Part shown: positions 43,611 to 55,675 of the stretch, piece by piece
How positions within the stretch are numbered: position 1 is the stretch's first letter
Layout of the letters: each line of letters begins with the position of its first letter
Source of the DNA: Cycas panzhihuaensis
Lineage: Eukaryota > Cycadophyta
Assembly (NCBI GenBank): GCA_023213395.1
Contig: CM041465.1
Location: 51,715,741-51,779,740, forward strand
Direction: 5' to 3'
Length of the DNA: 64,000 bases
Position numbers and translations under genes: made by a program
The notes under the pieces: model-generated
What the model was told of the DNA's origin: nothing
Database searches by the model: none
Seen by the model: only the letters and a program-made list of their open reading frames with translations

Positions 43611-44664
43611 ATGGTACAAACAAGGAAAGGATACAAAGAGAAAGGTGAATACTTTCTTGTGTTGCAATCACCAAGAAGACAAAGAAAGAATCCAAGCACC
43701 ATGGCTGAAAAAGAAGATGGAGAAATTAGATTTGAAAGGCTTGAGAAGAACGTCGAAGCCTTGATGCAAATGATGACCCACCTTCTACCTCTAGTCAAAG
43801 GAAAAGGCAAAGAGAAGGAATTTGAAGAAGGATCCACATATGACCACGACCATGAAGAGGAAGAGGAGGAGACCTTAAAGCACTCATTTGAAGAAAGCAA
43901 GGGTACTTCATCTCATCAACCTTTCAAGGTGGAGGCAAAGTTGGATATTCCAACTTATGATGGAGAGGTAAATGCTGAAAAGTTGGACCATTGGTTGGAT
44001 CAACTTGAAACCTACTTCACAATCTATGCTTATAGTAATGCTCAAAAGCTTTCATTTGCTAGGCTCAAGATGTGTAAACATGCATTGACATGGTGGAATG
44101 CATTTTGAAGACTCATGATGTATCTTCTTTTCATGGAGGGATTTTAAGAAAATAATAAAGAAGCAATTCTACCCCATAGGTCATGAGGAAGACCAATGGG
44201 TTACTTGGCAATATTTACGCCAAGGAGAGGTGTAAGTGTCCAAGACTATACTTCTTTATTTTTAGGCATGGCATGCTACTTGGTATTAATATGGATGAAC
44301 ATGTCACTCTTATGAAATTCATTGGAGGATTACATGAATACATAAGGAAGGAACTAAGGCTTTTAAGGTTCAATCCATTGGAGAAGCAAGTAGGATGGCT
44401 ATGGCAATAGAAAGTAAAAGTAAGAAATCTACATTCATGTCTAAAGATTCTACTTTTACTTCTAATAAGTATGAAAAGAATCCTAAATGGTACTCATCAA
44501 AAAGGCAAGAAGGAAAGAAGAAAAGAACTAATTTTGTTAAAAGTTCTAACTATTGTGAGCATTGTGATATTAGTGGTCATATTACAGCAAAGTGTTGGAA
44601 GTTGCATCCAACTAAAGTCAAGCATATCAAGGATATGGAATTAAGAAAGAAGGGAAAAGGCTAA
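43611..44664 (+). pseudogene. gag: gypsy gag (broken)
   Basis: The ATG at 43611 opens MVQTRKGYKEKGEYF. A coiled segment (RFERLEKNVEALMQMMTHLL) and an acidic stretch follow. The capsid core starts at KLDIPTYDGEVNAEKLDHWL and runs to FARLKMCKHALTWWNAF, a stop at 44106 and frameshifts. It resumes with MKFIGGLHEYIRKELRL (about 44310). The zinc knuckle CEHCDISGHITAKC at about 44550-44595 keeps all four ligands. Retrotransposon gag core and knuckle order are normal. The reading frame changes at least twice. Confidence 0.9.
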
Positions 44665-44679
44665 GCACTACTTTCTGAG

Positions 44680-45604
44680 GTGGAGATTCAAAGTGAAGGA
44701 GAAGAAGAGAAGGTCACTCTACTTACAAATTATGAAGATGATGCTACAAGGGAGGAACTATTTCACTTGAAGCTTCAAGTGGGAAATAGTATGATTGGTG
44801 CCATTATAGATCCGGGAAGTGAAAAGAATTTGATCTCAGAAAGTTTGGTAAAGAGCATTGGTTTGGTAACTACTCCTCACCCTCATCCATATCCTCTTGG
44901 TTGGATCCATAAAGATGTGGAAATACAAATATCAAAGCAATGTACACTTAAATTTTCCATCACTAATGATTTTGTTGATGAGGTAATATGTGATGTGGTG
45001 CCACTGGATGTATGCCATGTTGTGCTTGGAAGTCCCTACTTGTGGGATCGAGATGCACTCTTCTATCGAAGGGAGAGAAAGTATCGATTGATGAAGGATA
45101 ACAAGGGCTTCATCATAAAGGCCACAAAGAAGCACTTGGATAAGATAGCATTAATTTCAGCTACTCAATCAAAAAGGATGATCAATGCATGTGGTAAATT
45201 TGTCATCTTAATGGTAAGGAGAAAAGAAGAGCCAAGAGATGAAGAAGGTCCTTCTACTCACACTCTTCTTATATCACCTAAACAAATGCAACAAATTGAG
45301 GAGTTAAAGACAAGGTATGATATTCTATTTCAACATGTTGATGGGCTTCCACCAAAGAGAAAGATAGAGCATGAAATCACTCTTGTAGGAGATGCACCAT
45401 TACCTAACGTTGCTTTGTATAGGCACTCCATTGTAGAAAATAATGAGATAAAGAGGCAAGTTGAGGAGTTGCTTGATCAAGGGGTCATAAGACCTTCATG
45501 TTCACCTTATGGGTCACCAATTGTCTTGGTGCCTAAGAAGGATGGAGGATGGAGAATGTGTATAGATTTTCGTGCTCTGAATAAAATTACAATTAAAAAA
45601 TCGC
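44680..45604 (+). pseudogene. pol: gypsy protease and start of RT
   Basis: A long open frame (315 codons to 45627, first codon GTG, so the true start is upstream). LFHLKLQVGNSMIGAIIDPG then SEKNLISESLVKSIGL is the retropepsin region. The active site reads DPGS, not the family's DSGS or DTGS. CDVVPLDVCHVVLGSPYLWD closes it. After a linker, IEHEITLVGDAPLPNVALYR, LLDQGVIRPSCSPYGSPIVL and [20 protein letters not shown] form the RT fingers. A frameshift in the A-run at about 45590-45600 ends the frame. Confidence 0.9.
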
Positions 45605-46120
45605 TACCCTTTGCCTCGTATAGATGATTTGCTTGATCAAATTCAGCATGCTTGTTATTTCACTAAATTAGATTTAAAAAGTGGTTATCACCAAGTTAGG
45701 GTCAAGGAGGAGGACACATGGAAGACGGCCTTCAAAACAAAGCAAGGACTCTTTGAATGGATGGTTATGCCTTTCAGATTGTGTAATGCTCCCGCAATAT
45801 CCATGAGGCTAATGAATGAAATATTAAGGCCTTACTTGGATAATTTTGTTGTTGTCTATCTTGATGACATTTTGATTTTCAAAGAACACATGGGAGGAAC
45901 ATTTGCAAGACATAGAAGAAGTTTTAAAGACTATGGCTAAGCATCATTTGAAGCTTAATGTGAAGAAGTGTGAATTTGGCAAGGAGAACTTGATCTTCTT
46001 AGGCTTTGTGGTTGGAGGAGGAAAGTTGAGCATTGATCCACTCAAGACTCAAGCCATCCTCAAATGGCCTAGGCCAACAAACATCACAGAGGTGAGAAGT
46101 TTTTAGAGCTTGTCAATACT
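45605..46120 (+). pseudogene. pol: gypsy reverse transcriptase palm and thumb
   Basis: The frame from 45611 reads [60 protein letters not shown] and [11 protein letters not shown] (catalytic YLDD intact, about 45855). A frameshift follows. The second frame (45903-46106) reads LKLNVKKCEFGKENLIFLGF and ILKWPRPTNITEVRSF. It copies the element RNA into cDNA. Confidence 0.92.
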
Positions 46121-46680
46121 TGAGAAAGTTCATTCTTCATTTCTCACAGTTGCAGACCTCTACATGGATTGACAAAATCTAGTAGAAAGTTTACTTGGGG
46201 TTCCAAGGAGGAAGAAGCCTTTCTTCTTTTAAAGAAGAAAATTTGTGAAGCACCGTTTTGGCAATGCCAAATTTGCAAAGGCCTTTTGAAGTAGAAGGCG
46301 ATGCAAGTGGAAATGCGATGGGAGTCATCCTTATTCAAGATGGGAAGCCTATTGCGTACCATTGAAGTCTTCACCCTCAAGTGAAGAACTACCCAACATA
46401 TGATCGAGAAATGTTCGCACTTCATCAAGCATGCAAGCATTGGAGGTCATACTTGCTCGGAAAAGAGGTTGTAGTTCATACCGATCATAAGCCTCTTCAA
46501 TTTTACAAACTCAAAGTAAATTACGAAGCAAGACACATGAAGTGGATGAGTTATTTACAACAATTCAATATTGTAATTAAGTATAAAAGGGATCTAATAA
46601 CAAAATTGTCGATATGCTATCTAGACCACCTTGTTCCACTTCTTCTTCTACTTTTGTTTGTAGTTCTCTTATGAGTTCTT
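46121..46680 (+). pseudogene. pol: gypsy RNase H
   Basis: Readable: FEVEGDASGNAMGVILIQDG (first Asp, about 46290-46345), NYPTYDREMFALHQACKHWR (Glu, about 46390-46445) and VVVHTDHKPLQF (Asp, about 46470-46505). All three catalytic residues are present. Frameshifts and stops occur before 46381 and after 46600. Confidence 0.88.
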
Positions 46681-47941
46681 GAGTGGAACCAATGTATCAT
46701 GAAGAGTACAAAGACTTGTACCATGAAGATGAAGCTTTGAAGGAAGAATTAGAGAACCTAGCGAAGGAAGACCTTCCCACTTGCTTGGAAGGATGGTCTA
46801 CTTTTCAAAGGGGAGCAACTCTATGTTCCATCAAAAGGAGACAAGATCAAGTGGCTTAGAGAAGCCCATACTTCTAAAGTAGTGGTCACTTTGGTATAGA
46901 AGACTTTAGCAAACTTGAGAAGATATGTTGTATGGCCAAAATGCAAAATGATGTAAAAAATATGTAAAAGGATGTGTAATGTGTAATACTTCTAAGCCTT
47001 CTTCTAGAAAATTAGGATTGTATACACCACTACCTATTCCCACTAGGCCTTGGGAAAGTATCTCCATTGATTTTTAGGGGACTTCCCATGACTAGGAAGG
47101 GACATGATTATCTTTTGTTGTTGTAGATAGGTTTAGTAAAATGATATGTCTAATACCTTGTAAGAAGACAATCACAGTGCAGAGCAAATGAGTTATTCTT
47201 GAGCATGTATGGAAGAATTTTGGCTTGCCTTCTTCCATCATTTCGGATCGGGACACTCGATTCCTTTCATCATTTTGGAAGTCACTATGGGAGATGATGG
47301 ATACCAAATTGAAGAGGAGTATAAGTTTCCATCCTCAAATGGATGGACAAACCAAGTAGTGAATAGAACTTTGGTACATCTATTGAGGGATACAATTCAA
47401 GCATCCAAAGACTTGGGATGAATCATTGGCTTTTCTACAATTTGCTTTTAATAGAGCAATGCATGCATCACACTCTAAAGCACCTTTTGAAGTTTGTTTG
47501 GGATACTTACCTCAAAGTCCATTTGACTTAGAGTTTTCCATGCAAGCTAAGGAAGGATTCGTCAAAGAGAAGGAGGAGCATGATAAGGCTTTAAGATACT
47601 TGGAGAAGATCCAGAGAGCCCACAAAGAAGTACATGATCAACTTCTAAGGACTCAACAAAAGTACAAGGAAAGACATGACAAGCATAGGAAAGAGTGTAC
47701 TTTCCAAGAAGGAGATTTAGTATGGTTATACTTGAGCAAGGAGAGGTTAAAAGGAGAAGGTAAGAAACTCAAACCTATAAGGTATGGACCATTCAAGATT
47801 TTGAGAAAAGTAGGTGGCAATGCTTTCCAACTTGATCTTTCACCTTATATGCAAATATATTCAGTAGTAAATGCTGAATACTTAAAACTCTTTGAGCCCT
47901 CCATGCTAGATGAGGAACAGGACCAGTTCACTTTACCTTGA
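46681..47941 (+). pseudogene. pol: gypsy integrase (broken)
   Basis: Zinc-domain remnants at about 46860-46990 (SHFGIEDFSKLEKICCMAKM; then CVMCNTSKPSSRKLG). Catalytic core: PWESISIDF (first Asp, about 47065), [20 protein letters not shown] (second Asp, about 47245) and [17 protein letters not shown], where one base is missing at the Glu codon (about 47353). The C-terminus is open from 47426 to 47941: FNRAMHASHSKAPFEVCLGY, QKYKERHDKHRKECTFQEGD and IRYGPFKILRKVGGNAFQLD, the GPY/F module. At least three frameshifts. Confidence 0.9.
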
Positions 47942-48126
47942 TTGATGATTTGTATTTGGAAAGTGAGGAGCCTCTCGAGGAAGATTGTATCTTGGAGAAA
48001 ATCTACCAAAACAAGACATAAGACACATGAATCTTTTAGGATTGGAGTAGCAGGGCAATTGCCTAGTAAGGCCAAGTGGTTTAGCAAGCAACAAGGAGAA
48101 CAACACTTCCCCCATCTCCAATTCTA
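47942..48126 (+). pseudogene. C-terminal extension after integrase, chromodomain-like
   Basis: Downstream of the GPY/F module the text continues IDDLYLESEEPLEEDCILEK and IYQNKT. After a stop and frame change it reads HESFRIGVAGQLPSKAKWFS and KQQGEQHFPHLQF before a stop. Chromoviruses carry a chromodomain exactly here, beginning with an ILxxK segment. The usual W-K-W aromatic pattern is not fully readable, so this may be a divergent or aromatic-cage-less chromodomain. That is an inference from position and weak similarity. Confidence 0.5.
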
Positions 48127-48152
48127 AGCCAAACAGGAGTTGGCTATTTTCC

Positions 48153-48168
48153 AAGGAAGGGGGAGCCA
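48153..48168 (+). promoter_or_regulatory. Polypurine tract of gypsy element
   Basis: AAGGAAGGGGGAGCCA directly before the 3' LTR. Confidence 0.85.
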
Positions 48169-49223
48169 TGATCTAGGAGGATCTACCATATGTTTACAGG
48201 ATGCAGAAAATGCTAGGCATTGGCATAACTAACAGAGATATGGCCAAATGGTATCAAAATTCTATGAAATTTTGTTTAAAGGGATAAGACACATCCCACT
48301 AGATGTGTACAAAAGGTGGGGTTCAGAAAATATCATTTGATTAGAGTTCAAGCCTTGTCTTTGCATAAAAATTAATCCCACAGCTAGCAGAAAAAAATAG
48401 AAAATATATATTATAATTATATGAATAGAAACATGGCCAAATGACATCCAAATGAGCTAAAATTTTGAGGAAGAAGAGGATACATGCGTTCCTATACGTG
48501 TACCAAATTTGAGCTGAATTGGAGTCCGTTAAGGTTAGTTACAAGCCGAAACTTTTAAGAATTGCATGAAGGCCACTTGGACAGCAGAAAAACAGCAAAT
48601 ACATATTATTATTAAATGAATAAAAATGCAGTCAAATGACATCCAAATGAGCTGAAAATTTGAGGAAGCTGAGGGGACATGTGTTCCTAGACATGTACCA
48701 AACTTGAGCCAAATTGGAGTATGTTAAGATCTGTTACAAGCTGAAACGTTTTAAGAATTGTATGAAGGCCACTTGGACAACATGCATTCTGGTGGTTAGT
48801 GATTATACTTGCATGATTGCCACTTGTTAAACATGCAATTCAGGTTTCTTTCTATAAATTGAGCCCTTCTATAGGTTGGAGAGGTGGTTCTTGGATACTT
48901 GACTTGGGAAGCATCCTTGGAGAAGCATTTGGAGGGTTGGAATCCCCCCTTATGGTATAATTGTAACATTTATTCCTTGTAATTTTACCATTCTTTTGCT
49001 AGTTGATTTCTCCACCATTAAATGGAGATTTTCATGGTTTAATAAAAGTATTATTCCTCATACTTTTGGATCAATTCCAAGAATAAATTATTTGGTGTAG
49101 AATTTTCCTTTCATGGGCTCATTATTGTTTTGATGTTATTGAGATTTCTACACTAACTCCCAGGATCTCAAGGAGAAAAGGTTGATAATTGACTTCTTCA
49201 CCAACTAAGCTCTTTTGGGATCA
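48169..49223 (+). repeat. 3' LTR of gypsy element
   Basis: 1055 bp, TGATCTAGG...GGGATCA, followed by the target copy GCAAA. It carries the same internal tandem duplication as the 5' copy. Confidence 0.95.
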
Positions 49224-49228
49224 GCAAA

Positions 49229-50855
49229 ACTCTTCATTCCATGCAAATGTTATTTTAAACTTTAAGAATGATTTTAATGGAAATGAGAGATTTCAAATAT
49301 GATTTTAGTTACCAAAGATAACTTATAACCCGTAAAACTCACATGCAATTAATTATATATTGATAATATTGTAAGCAAATACTAAATAGAAATCAATGAG
49401 ATTCTATCACTCATGGAGTTTCTAGGCACCATGGGATCCTTGAACCTCATATAAAGTTTATTTTCTAAAAGGATTTATCATTTATACATACATGTTTTTT
49501 TTTTTGAAAAGAAAGAAAATGAAGAAGAAAAAGTCAAGGAATATAACACTAAAAACTTCAAAAATCTATTTCAATGATGAATTCTTACCTCATAATAGTT
49601 ATCTCCCTTTAAAATGATCAATATTTCTCATTTTTTTCCCTTAAAACAAGTAGAAATACAGAAAAAAATTAAGAAGAATAAGCTCAACAATAGCTAAGGA
49701 GGAAGAGATGACACTGGAATCTCTTGGGAAGCTTGGATAGTAGAGAATAATAGGAAGAAGTAGATATATTTGAAGGTGAAGAGGTAGATATCTCTTCACA
49801 ATAGACTACCCTATTAATTTTCCATAAAAGGTTAACCTTTTTCCTAAGGTTTCCCAAAAATGTAGGCAAAGGAGTTTCAAAAGTCAGATGAAAGGAAGAG
49901 ACATATCTAGTCATAAAGAATCATCAAAAGAATACTAAACTAAAGGGAAACAATAGTAAAAAAGGCCCTACAAAAAATATAAAGCCTAAATCAAAGAGTT
50001 GTAATAAAGTAAGTACCTCAAGAAGCAACAACAAGTTGAATTCAAATAATAATCAAGCAACAATTAGAGCTCTAAATCTTTTCTCTTGACTTTTCTTTTT
50101 ATTTTCTTAAAGATAGGGATCAAAATGATGTAGAAAATCTCCTAGTTTCTAAGAATTCTCTCTAAAAACCTATCATCAAGCTCATAACATTTTAATCTAA
50201 ATCTGTTCTAGGGTTTTAAAGGGTTCTAGGTATGAATGGAGTAGGTTTACACTAAATTTAGGTGGTAGTATATAACATTGACACATTATTTAAAAAATTT
50301 ACATGCATGATAGTAAAAAAACGTGACTAGTTGCATTTTATTAACAATGAAAAATGTGATATTCTTAATAAAATATGATCAATCATGTTTTTGGAAAAAA
50401 AAAAAAAGTGATAAAATAAGAGATGAAAATTAATTATTGAAAAGTTAAAAATAATTTTTTATTAAAAGAATTTAAGTATAAATGAGTTAATCAATGCAAT
50501 AAAGCAACCTAGGATGGGTGAAAACTTAAGCAAAAGCATGTAAATCATGACAAAGAGATAAAGATAAAATTAAGAGAAGAAAAGTGAAGCAAGAGAATAT
50601 TTCAAAGAATAAAGTAATTCAAAATTATCATAAAGGTGAGAGCTTTTTGCTATAATTTTCACTCATCAGTAAGTAAAAACATAATAATACAATCATCATC
50701 ATCTAACATAAATCATCTATAGAATCAATACCACACTTCACCAAAACATAATCTAATATAGTATAGAACAAGCCTTAGTTAATTAAATCCAATGTAAATA
50801 AAGAATAAAACTTGTTAATAAACATGAAAATCAATTGAGAGTCAAGTTTTGGTAA
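49229..50855. other. Host sequence right of the gypsy insertion
   Basis: AT-rich, no domain-bearing frame. It continues 42507 across the insertion. It may be leader of a minus-strand element, since a PBS-like site in minus orientation lies at its end. Confidence 0.3.
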
Positions 50856-50880
50856 AACAAACACCAAGCTCTAATATGAA
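50856..50880 (-). promoter_or_regulatory. Possible PBS (minus strand)
   Basis: The minus strand reads ATATTAGAGCTTGGTG. This resembles the Met-tRNA PBS followed by CTTGG, as at other plant elements, but the initial TGG is not intact and no LTR pair was found. Confidence 0.25.
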
Positions 50881-53745
50881 TTTGTTTCTTGGCTACAAAG
50901 AATGGATTGGGATACCATCACACAAGTATGGTTAGGTGTATATTCTTTCCCTTGCACCCTATCACATTCTTATAGTTCTTGCATCTGTATGATTACTTGA
51001 GTGTTTGATTGGTCTGCTTGATCACCTGGCCTGTGCTTGACATCTGCCTATGATGACTGGACTATGGTCTAATGGCATAATAGCTTTCAAGTGATCTCCC
51101 TCCTAGATATAGGTACTTATGGGCCTCCATAGCCCAACTTATACACACCTTGATCTACTTCATTATATCTACCTCTTTTCCTCTCTACCTCACCTATCCC
51201 TCGATCCGTCTTGGCTGGTTTATGGAGAGTTTTAGTGGGTAGGTGTCCCTTCATTGCTTGCTCATCACTTGACTTCTCCTTGTGCCTCATCAAGATCTGC
51301 CACCTAGCATCCTTTTACATCTTGGCACCTCAATTGTCATCTTTTCATTGAGGTTTCAACCCTATTAAATAACTTTATCACATATTTTCACATGTTGCTA
51401 GTTTATAGAATGGCCCTAGGTTAGTATTTAGATCTTTAGGAAGGAGTTCCAAACCCCTAGCAAGGTTGGCTCCCCTCTTTTTACTCTGTTTTATTATTTG
51501 CATTTCATTATTTTATATTTTTACTACTGCCCTACTGCCATTTTTGTCCACCCCATGCTGATTGTTACACACCACTAATATATTAGTAGTGTTGTAAATA
51601 AGTTTGCGATGTGACTGTTATATGGTTTGCCATGGCTAGAAATAGATAATTTTGGTCTCTGTGCCTGAAAGGTGCACTCCCATGCCTCAAGACATACCCA
51701 AGTTGAACCCTAACAACCTTGAGGACTCCTCAAAAGAATAAAAACCCAAAAATCCAAAATTATTCTCATCATTCTTCTATTCAACTTGAAGGAAAAACTC
51801 TCTTTTATAGGAAAACAACTCTTCTTCCTCCTCTAACTTTCTCCTACTCTTCCTATACTTAGAAATTATAGGTTTCACTTCTACAAGCAAGGAAAAGATA
51901 GCCAAGACCAGCCTAAGCCAAGTAAGGAGGGCCTTCCCACCAAGAAAATAATAAAGGATCTTCTCCTTCTCTTTACCAAACAAGGGTTTCATCTCCTTCA
52001 ACCTTGTTATTCACTTTGGAATATCTTCCTTACATAGAAAACCTATTTTCCCTGGTTTTCTTTTGAAAAAATCTAATTTTTGTGGTTCATTCTTTGTTAT
52101 TTCAGCCATAAGACCCTAGATCTATGGTTGAACTAGCTTTGTATTTATTTTAAGCCATATTTTTCTTAGCATAAGGAGGTAATACCTCCCTTACGTCATT
52201 GTTCTCATCCTACTCATTCTAAATCCTTTAGCTTTTGGGCACAAAGAAGCTAAACCAAGCTAAGGGAGTTTGTGAAGAGGTTCATTGGCTAGAGTTCTAA
52301 CTCCTAAAGCCACCTCTCACTTGGGAAATCCCCCTCTCAGTGCTTTGAGGTATATTTCCTTGCACTCCACCACTAGCTTTAGGATTTGGTTTGTTGTGAG
52401 GCTTACATACATAAAATATCCACTTTGTATTTACTCTAAACCCTAGTTAAGTAAGTTATTCATAGCTTATGGGGGTCATTTTCCCTTCAGAGGAGCTTGT
52501 CATCCCAAGGCAATACTCATTTGCTTTCCTCTATTTGCATGTTGTGATTGTTACACACACTCACCAAAAATGTTAAGTAAGAAACATACAATCTTGTATT
52601 TGTTTCCTCTCTTGTTCACACACCCACATATTAACATTGCATACCAAGAGCATACATATACACATATATCTTACTTATGGGTGGGCTTGCTATTTTTATG
52701 TTATAGGTTGGAGGCCATTTTATGAACTAAGCAATAAGTCATAAAAGGGTAACATTTCATTTTTTGTTTAGTTTTGTCTCCACTTTCTTTCTATTTTTTT
52801 TTTCTTACTTTGTTAATTGTTTAGGCAGGGGAAGTAAGCCCTATTTGGAGGATAAGGGGAAGGTAAGGAAGCCCCTCCTAACTCCAACAACTTTTGTGGC
52901 AAGGGATAGTAATTAAAGTGGTAGCAACTTGTAGGGACATGCCATAAGGGATGGTAATGAAGGAGCACAACAAACATAACACCAACTGCCATAACTAGGT
53001 GCACACTTTTCTATGCACCCTTCTTCTCTCCTCTCACTCGCCCCATCCCATTTTTTCATTTCTAAAGATGAAGGAAAAAAAAGGAAAAGAAAAGAAAAAG
53101 GATTACAAGATTCTCTTTAAAAGCTATTTTCCTTTCATTACATGTTGTAAGGGGAGGGAAACAAGTAAAGGAATCATATCATTTTTGCATTCACTTTTAG
53201 GGGACATTTACCTCCCAAAGGACTCGATCCTCCTCTTACCAAAAGAGGAGGTATACCCGCGCAAGGTAACACCTTGCACCAAACCTTTTCTTTCCCTCTT
53301 CCACACTCATAGTATTCATTGCATTCATCTAAAGGTGAAAAAGAGTAAGGGGGTAGCTATGAAAAGGTTGCATGTTACTTTATATGCTTACTTTAGTTTT
53401 TTGTATGTGTTTCCTTATTTTGGTAGCAACCATCTTCATTTAAAATTATAATTCCACCATAAGCCCTTACAAATAAGGTTGAAACACACCCTACCATATA
53501 ACAAACATCAACTCCAAAGATCTTCTCATTCTTCTTTAAAACCCAAGAAGACTTTATAACCTAATTACCATGACATATTTGTGACTTTTCTCTACCCTCC
53601 TCTTAATCCACTTCTAGATTGCAAGTAAGCCTACCTAAATCGTCTCTTACTTTATCACCACTTCTTTCTTCCTTTGTTGGCCTCCTTTTTTGGAAGGAGG
53701 TCTAACTCCTCTTCTTTCCCTCTGAGGATAGGAGAGTTCCCCCTT
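50881..53745. other. LTR- or leader-like repeat DNA, no gene
   Basis: Pyrimidine-rich, GC slightly higher than the flanks. It shares the 20-mer ggggaaggtaaggaagcccc (about 52857) with 58891 and has looser parallels with 56721-59100, suggesting diverged copies of one Tat-family LTR/leader. A 150-codon frame at 52999-53451 is low-complexity and unsupported. Confidence 0.35.
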
Positions 53746-53750
53746 TAGGC

Positions 53751-54372
53751 TGTTGAATATTGTGACAACAAAAGTTTGAGGCTAAAATTTTGATATGTTG
53801 GCAGTGCAGTTTCCCCCCCTAATATTTCTCGAGGGGTTCCAAGGGGGGCGGGAGCCCCTCTTGGCCGAGGGGTGTGGGGGGTGTAGAACACCCCCTGCTA
53901 AGAGGGGGTTTGGGGGCGATAGTCCCCAACCCAAAAAATTAGCCCTGTAAACCTTATTAAATTGTAAAGAGAATCAGGGTCATTCAATACAAATACCCTA
54001 GATTCTATGGTTGAGATTTATGCCTTGGATGATGCTCTCATATAGCCTAATTTAGGGCTTTTTTATTATGTTATATATAATGTAATAAACTGTGATGAGG
54101 GCAGTGACTGGTTGTTGTTCCTAAGAGTACTCTACTACTGAGATATACTTTTTCTCCATTCTACAACAATAAAGATCGATACCTTTCCTATGTGGATGTT
54201 TTACCACATTATATTGGATGCATATGTGATGTTTGGCTTTCATATTCATGTTATTATATTATCTCTAATTTTAGAACTTGCATGTTAAATTTTAGCTTCG
54301 ATTCCTGTAACTAGTTGTAAAATAGTTTAGATCTTGTGGCGGTTTAAGGTTTGGGACCTTGTATTCTCAACA
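53751..54372 (+). repeat. 5' LTR of deleted copia element
   Basis: TGTTGAATATTGTGACAACA...TATTCTCAACA, with a G-run-rich block at 53808-53935. Confidence 0.9.
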
Positions 54373-54374
54373 AG

Positions 54375-54387
54375 TGGTATCAAAGCC
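54375..54387 (+). promoter_or_regulatory. Primer binding site
   Basis: TGGTATCAAAGCC, 2 bp after the LTR; one G-to-A change from TGGTATCAGAGCC. Confidence 0.85.
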
Positions 54388-54441
54388 ACTTTTTTTTGCA
54401 GCGAGTTTGTGAAGGTTTTGGTGTCAGTTTTTTTACACCAA

Positions 54442-54750
54442 ATGGCGAAACTAGCAAGTGTAAAGTTTAAGGTGGAGAAATTCAATGGTAAGAACAACTT
54501 TGAGTTATGGAAGCTAAAAGCATATGATATTCTTATACAATAGGGTTTGTACAAAGCCCTTGCAGGCAAATTGAAGAAACCCATAGGGATGGATGATAAT
54601 GAATAAGATGATTTAGATAAAAAGACACTTAACACAATATGATTGCACTTGGCAGATGAAGTTTTGTTTAACATCACAGGGGAGCAGATAGTAGAAGGAT
54701 TATGGACCCAGTTGGAAGGCCTATATATGACCAAATCAGTAACGAATCGA
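54442..54750 (+). pseudogene. gag: copia gag, N-terminal part only
   Basis: The ATG at 54442 opens ASVKFKVEKFNGKNNFELWK and LKAYDILIQ, then a TAG. GLYKALAGKLKKPIGMDDNE and EGLWTQLEGLYMTKSVTNR follow. It is the same protein as at 36319 in the sister element. It breaks off at about 54750, where RT sequence begins, so the rest of gag and the zinc knuckle are lost. Stops at 54541, 54604 and about 54640 fit Gln, Glu/Gln and Arg codons. Confidence 0.85.
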
Positions 54751-55675
54751 AATAGATGCTATCATTGGTAGCTTCTCTCGATTTGGAGTTGGAGAAATTA
54801 GATGTAAAAATAACTTTTCTACATGGAGATTTAGATGAGGAGATCTATATGGATCAACTAGAAGGGTTTGTACAAGATGGTAGGAAAAGACTTATTTGCA
54901 GGCTCAGGAAATCATTGTATGGACTGAAGTAATCACCCAGGTAGTGGTACAAGAAGTTTGATACCTTCATGGAGAGCCAAAATTTCAAAAGAAGTGAGTA
55001 TGATCATTGGGTTTACTTTAAATTTATGGACAATGGCTTATTCATTATCTTGGTATTGTATGTTGATGACATGCTGGTTGCAAGCAAGAGCATAGAAGAA
55101 ATCAGTAAGTTAAAGGCTCAATTAACTAGGACTTTTAATATGAAGGATCTAGGAGCTGCAAAATAAATCTTAGGCATGGAGATACACAGAGACAGGAAAA
55201 ATGGTAAGCTATGGTTATCACAGCAGAAATATGTGGAGAAGGTGCTAACCAAGTTTGGTATGGCAAATGTGAAACTAGTGAGTATCCCATTGGCTTCCCA
55301 CTTCAAGCTTTCTTCGAATATGAGTCCTAGTAGTGAAGAAGAAAAGGGTTATATGTCGCATGTGCCTTATGCGAGTGCAGTAGGAAGTTTGATGTATGCC
55401 ATGGTATGTACAAGACCTGATATTTCACATGCAGTTGGTGTAGTTAGTAGGTTTATGGCAAATCTAGGAAAGGAACATTAGGTTGTAGTGAAATAGGTGC
55501 TTCAGTATTTGAGAGGCATAAGTGACTACTGTATCACCTTTGGAGGTACAAGTAATCAGGTTTGTGGATATATTGATTTAGACTTTGTAGGAGATTTAGA
55601 CAAAATAAGGTTTACTTCAGGTTATGTTTTCACTCTTACAAATAGTCCAGTTAATTGGATGTCTAAATTATAGAG
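54751..55675 (+). pseudogene. pol: copia RT (5'-truncated) leading into RNase H
   Basis: Starting just after the deletion join: MLSLVASLDLELEKLDVKIT, FLHGDLDEEIYMDQLEGF, KSLYGLK, stop, SPRWWYKKFD, SEYDHWVYFKFMDNG and ILVLYVDDMLVASKSIEEIS (YVDD intact). A TAA at about 55163 follows KDLGAAK. Then MEIHRDRKNGKLWLSQQKYV and VGSLMYAMVCTRPDISHAVG (to 55481). RT text before ASLDLE, including the first motifs, is missing. Confidence 0.9.

Larger units (their letters stand above)
42513..49223 (+). mobile_element. Complete Ty3/gypsy element, chromovirus-like
   Basis: A 6,711-bp element with two 1055-bp LTRs (42513-43567, 48169-49223) whose ends form TGATCC...GGATCA, flanked by the perfect duplication GCAAA (42508-42512, 49224-49228). 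The PBS is at 43573-43585 and the polypurine tract at 48153-48168. Gag, protease, RT, RNase H and integrase are in gypsy order. LTRs differ by about 3-4% by eye. The Met-tRNA PBS, compact size and a C-terminal extension after integrase suggest a chromovirus. Frameshifts in gag, RT and integrase make it non-autonomous now. Confidence 0.95.

Noticed and set aside
43565-43900. 111-codon minus-strand ORF
   Set aside because: Antisense shadow of the gypsy gag, which has matching domains on the plus strand.
52999-53451. 150-codon plus-strand ORF
   Set aside because: Lys/Ser/Phe-rich low-complexity reading, no domain, located in repeat-like DNA; likely a chance frame.
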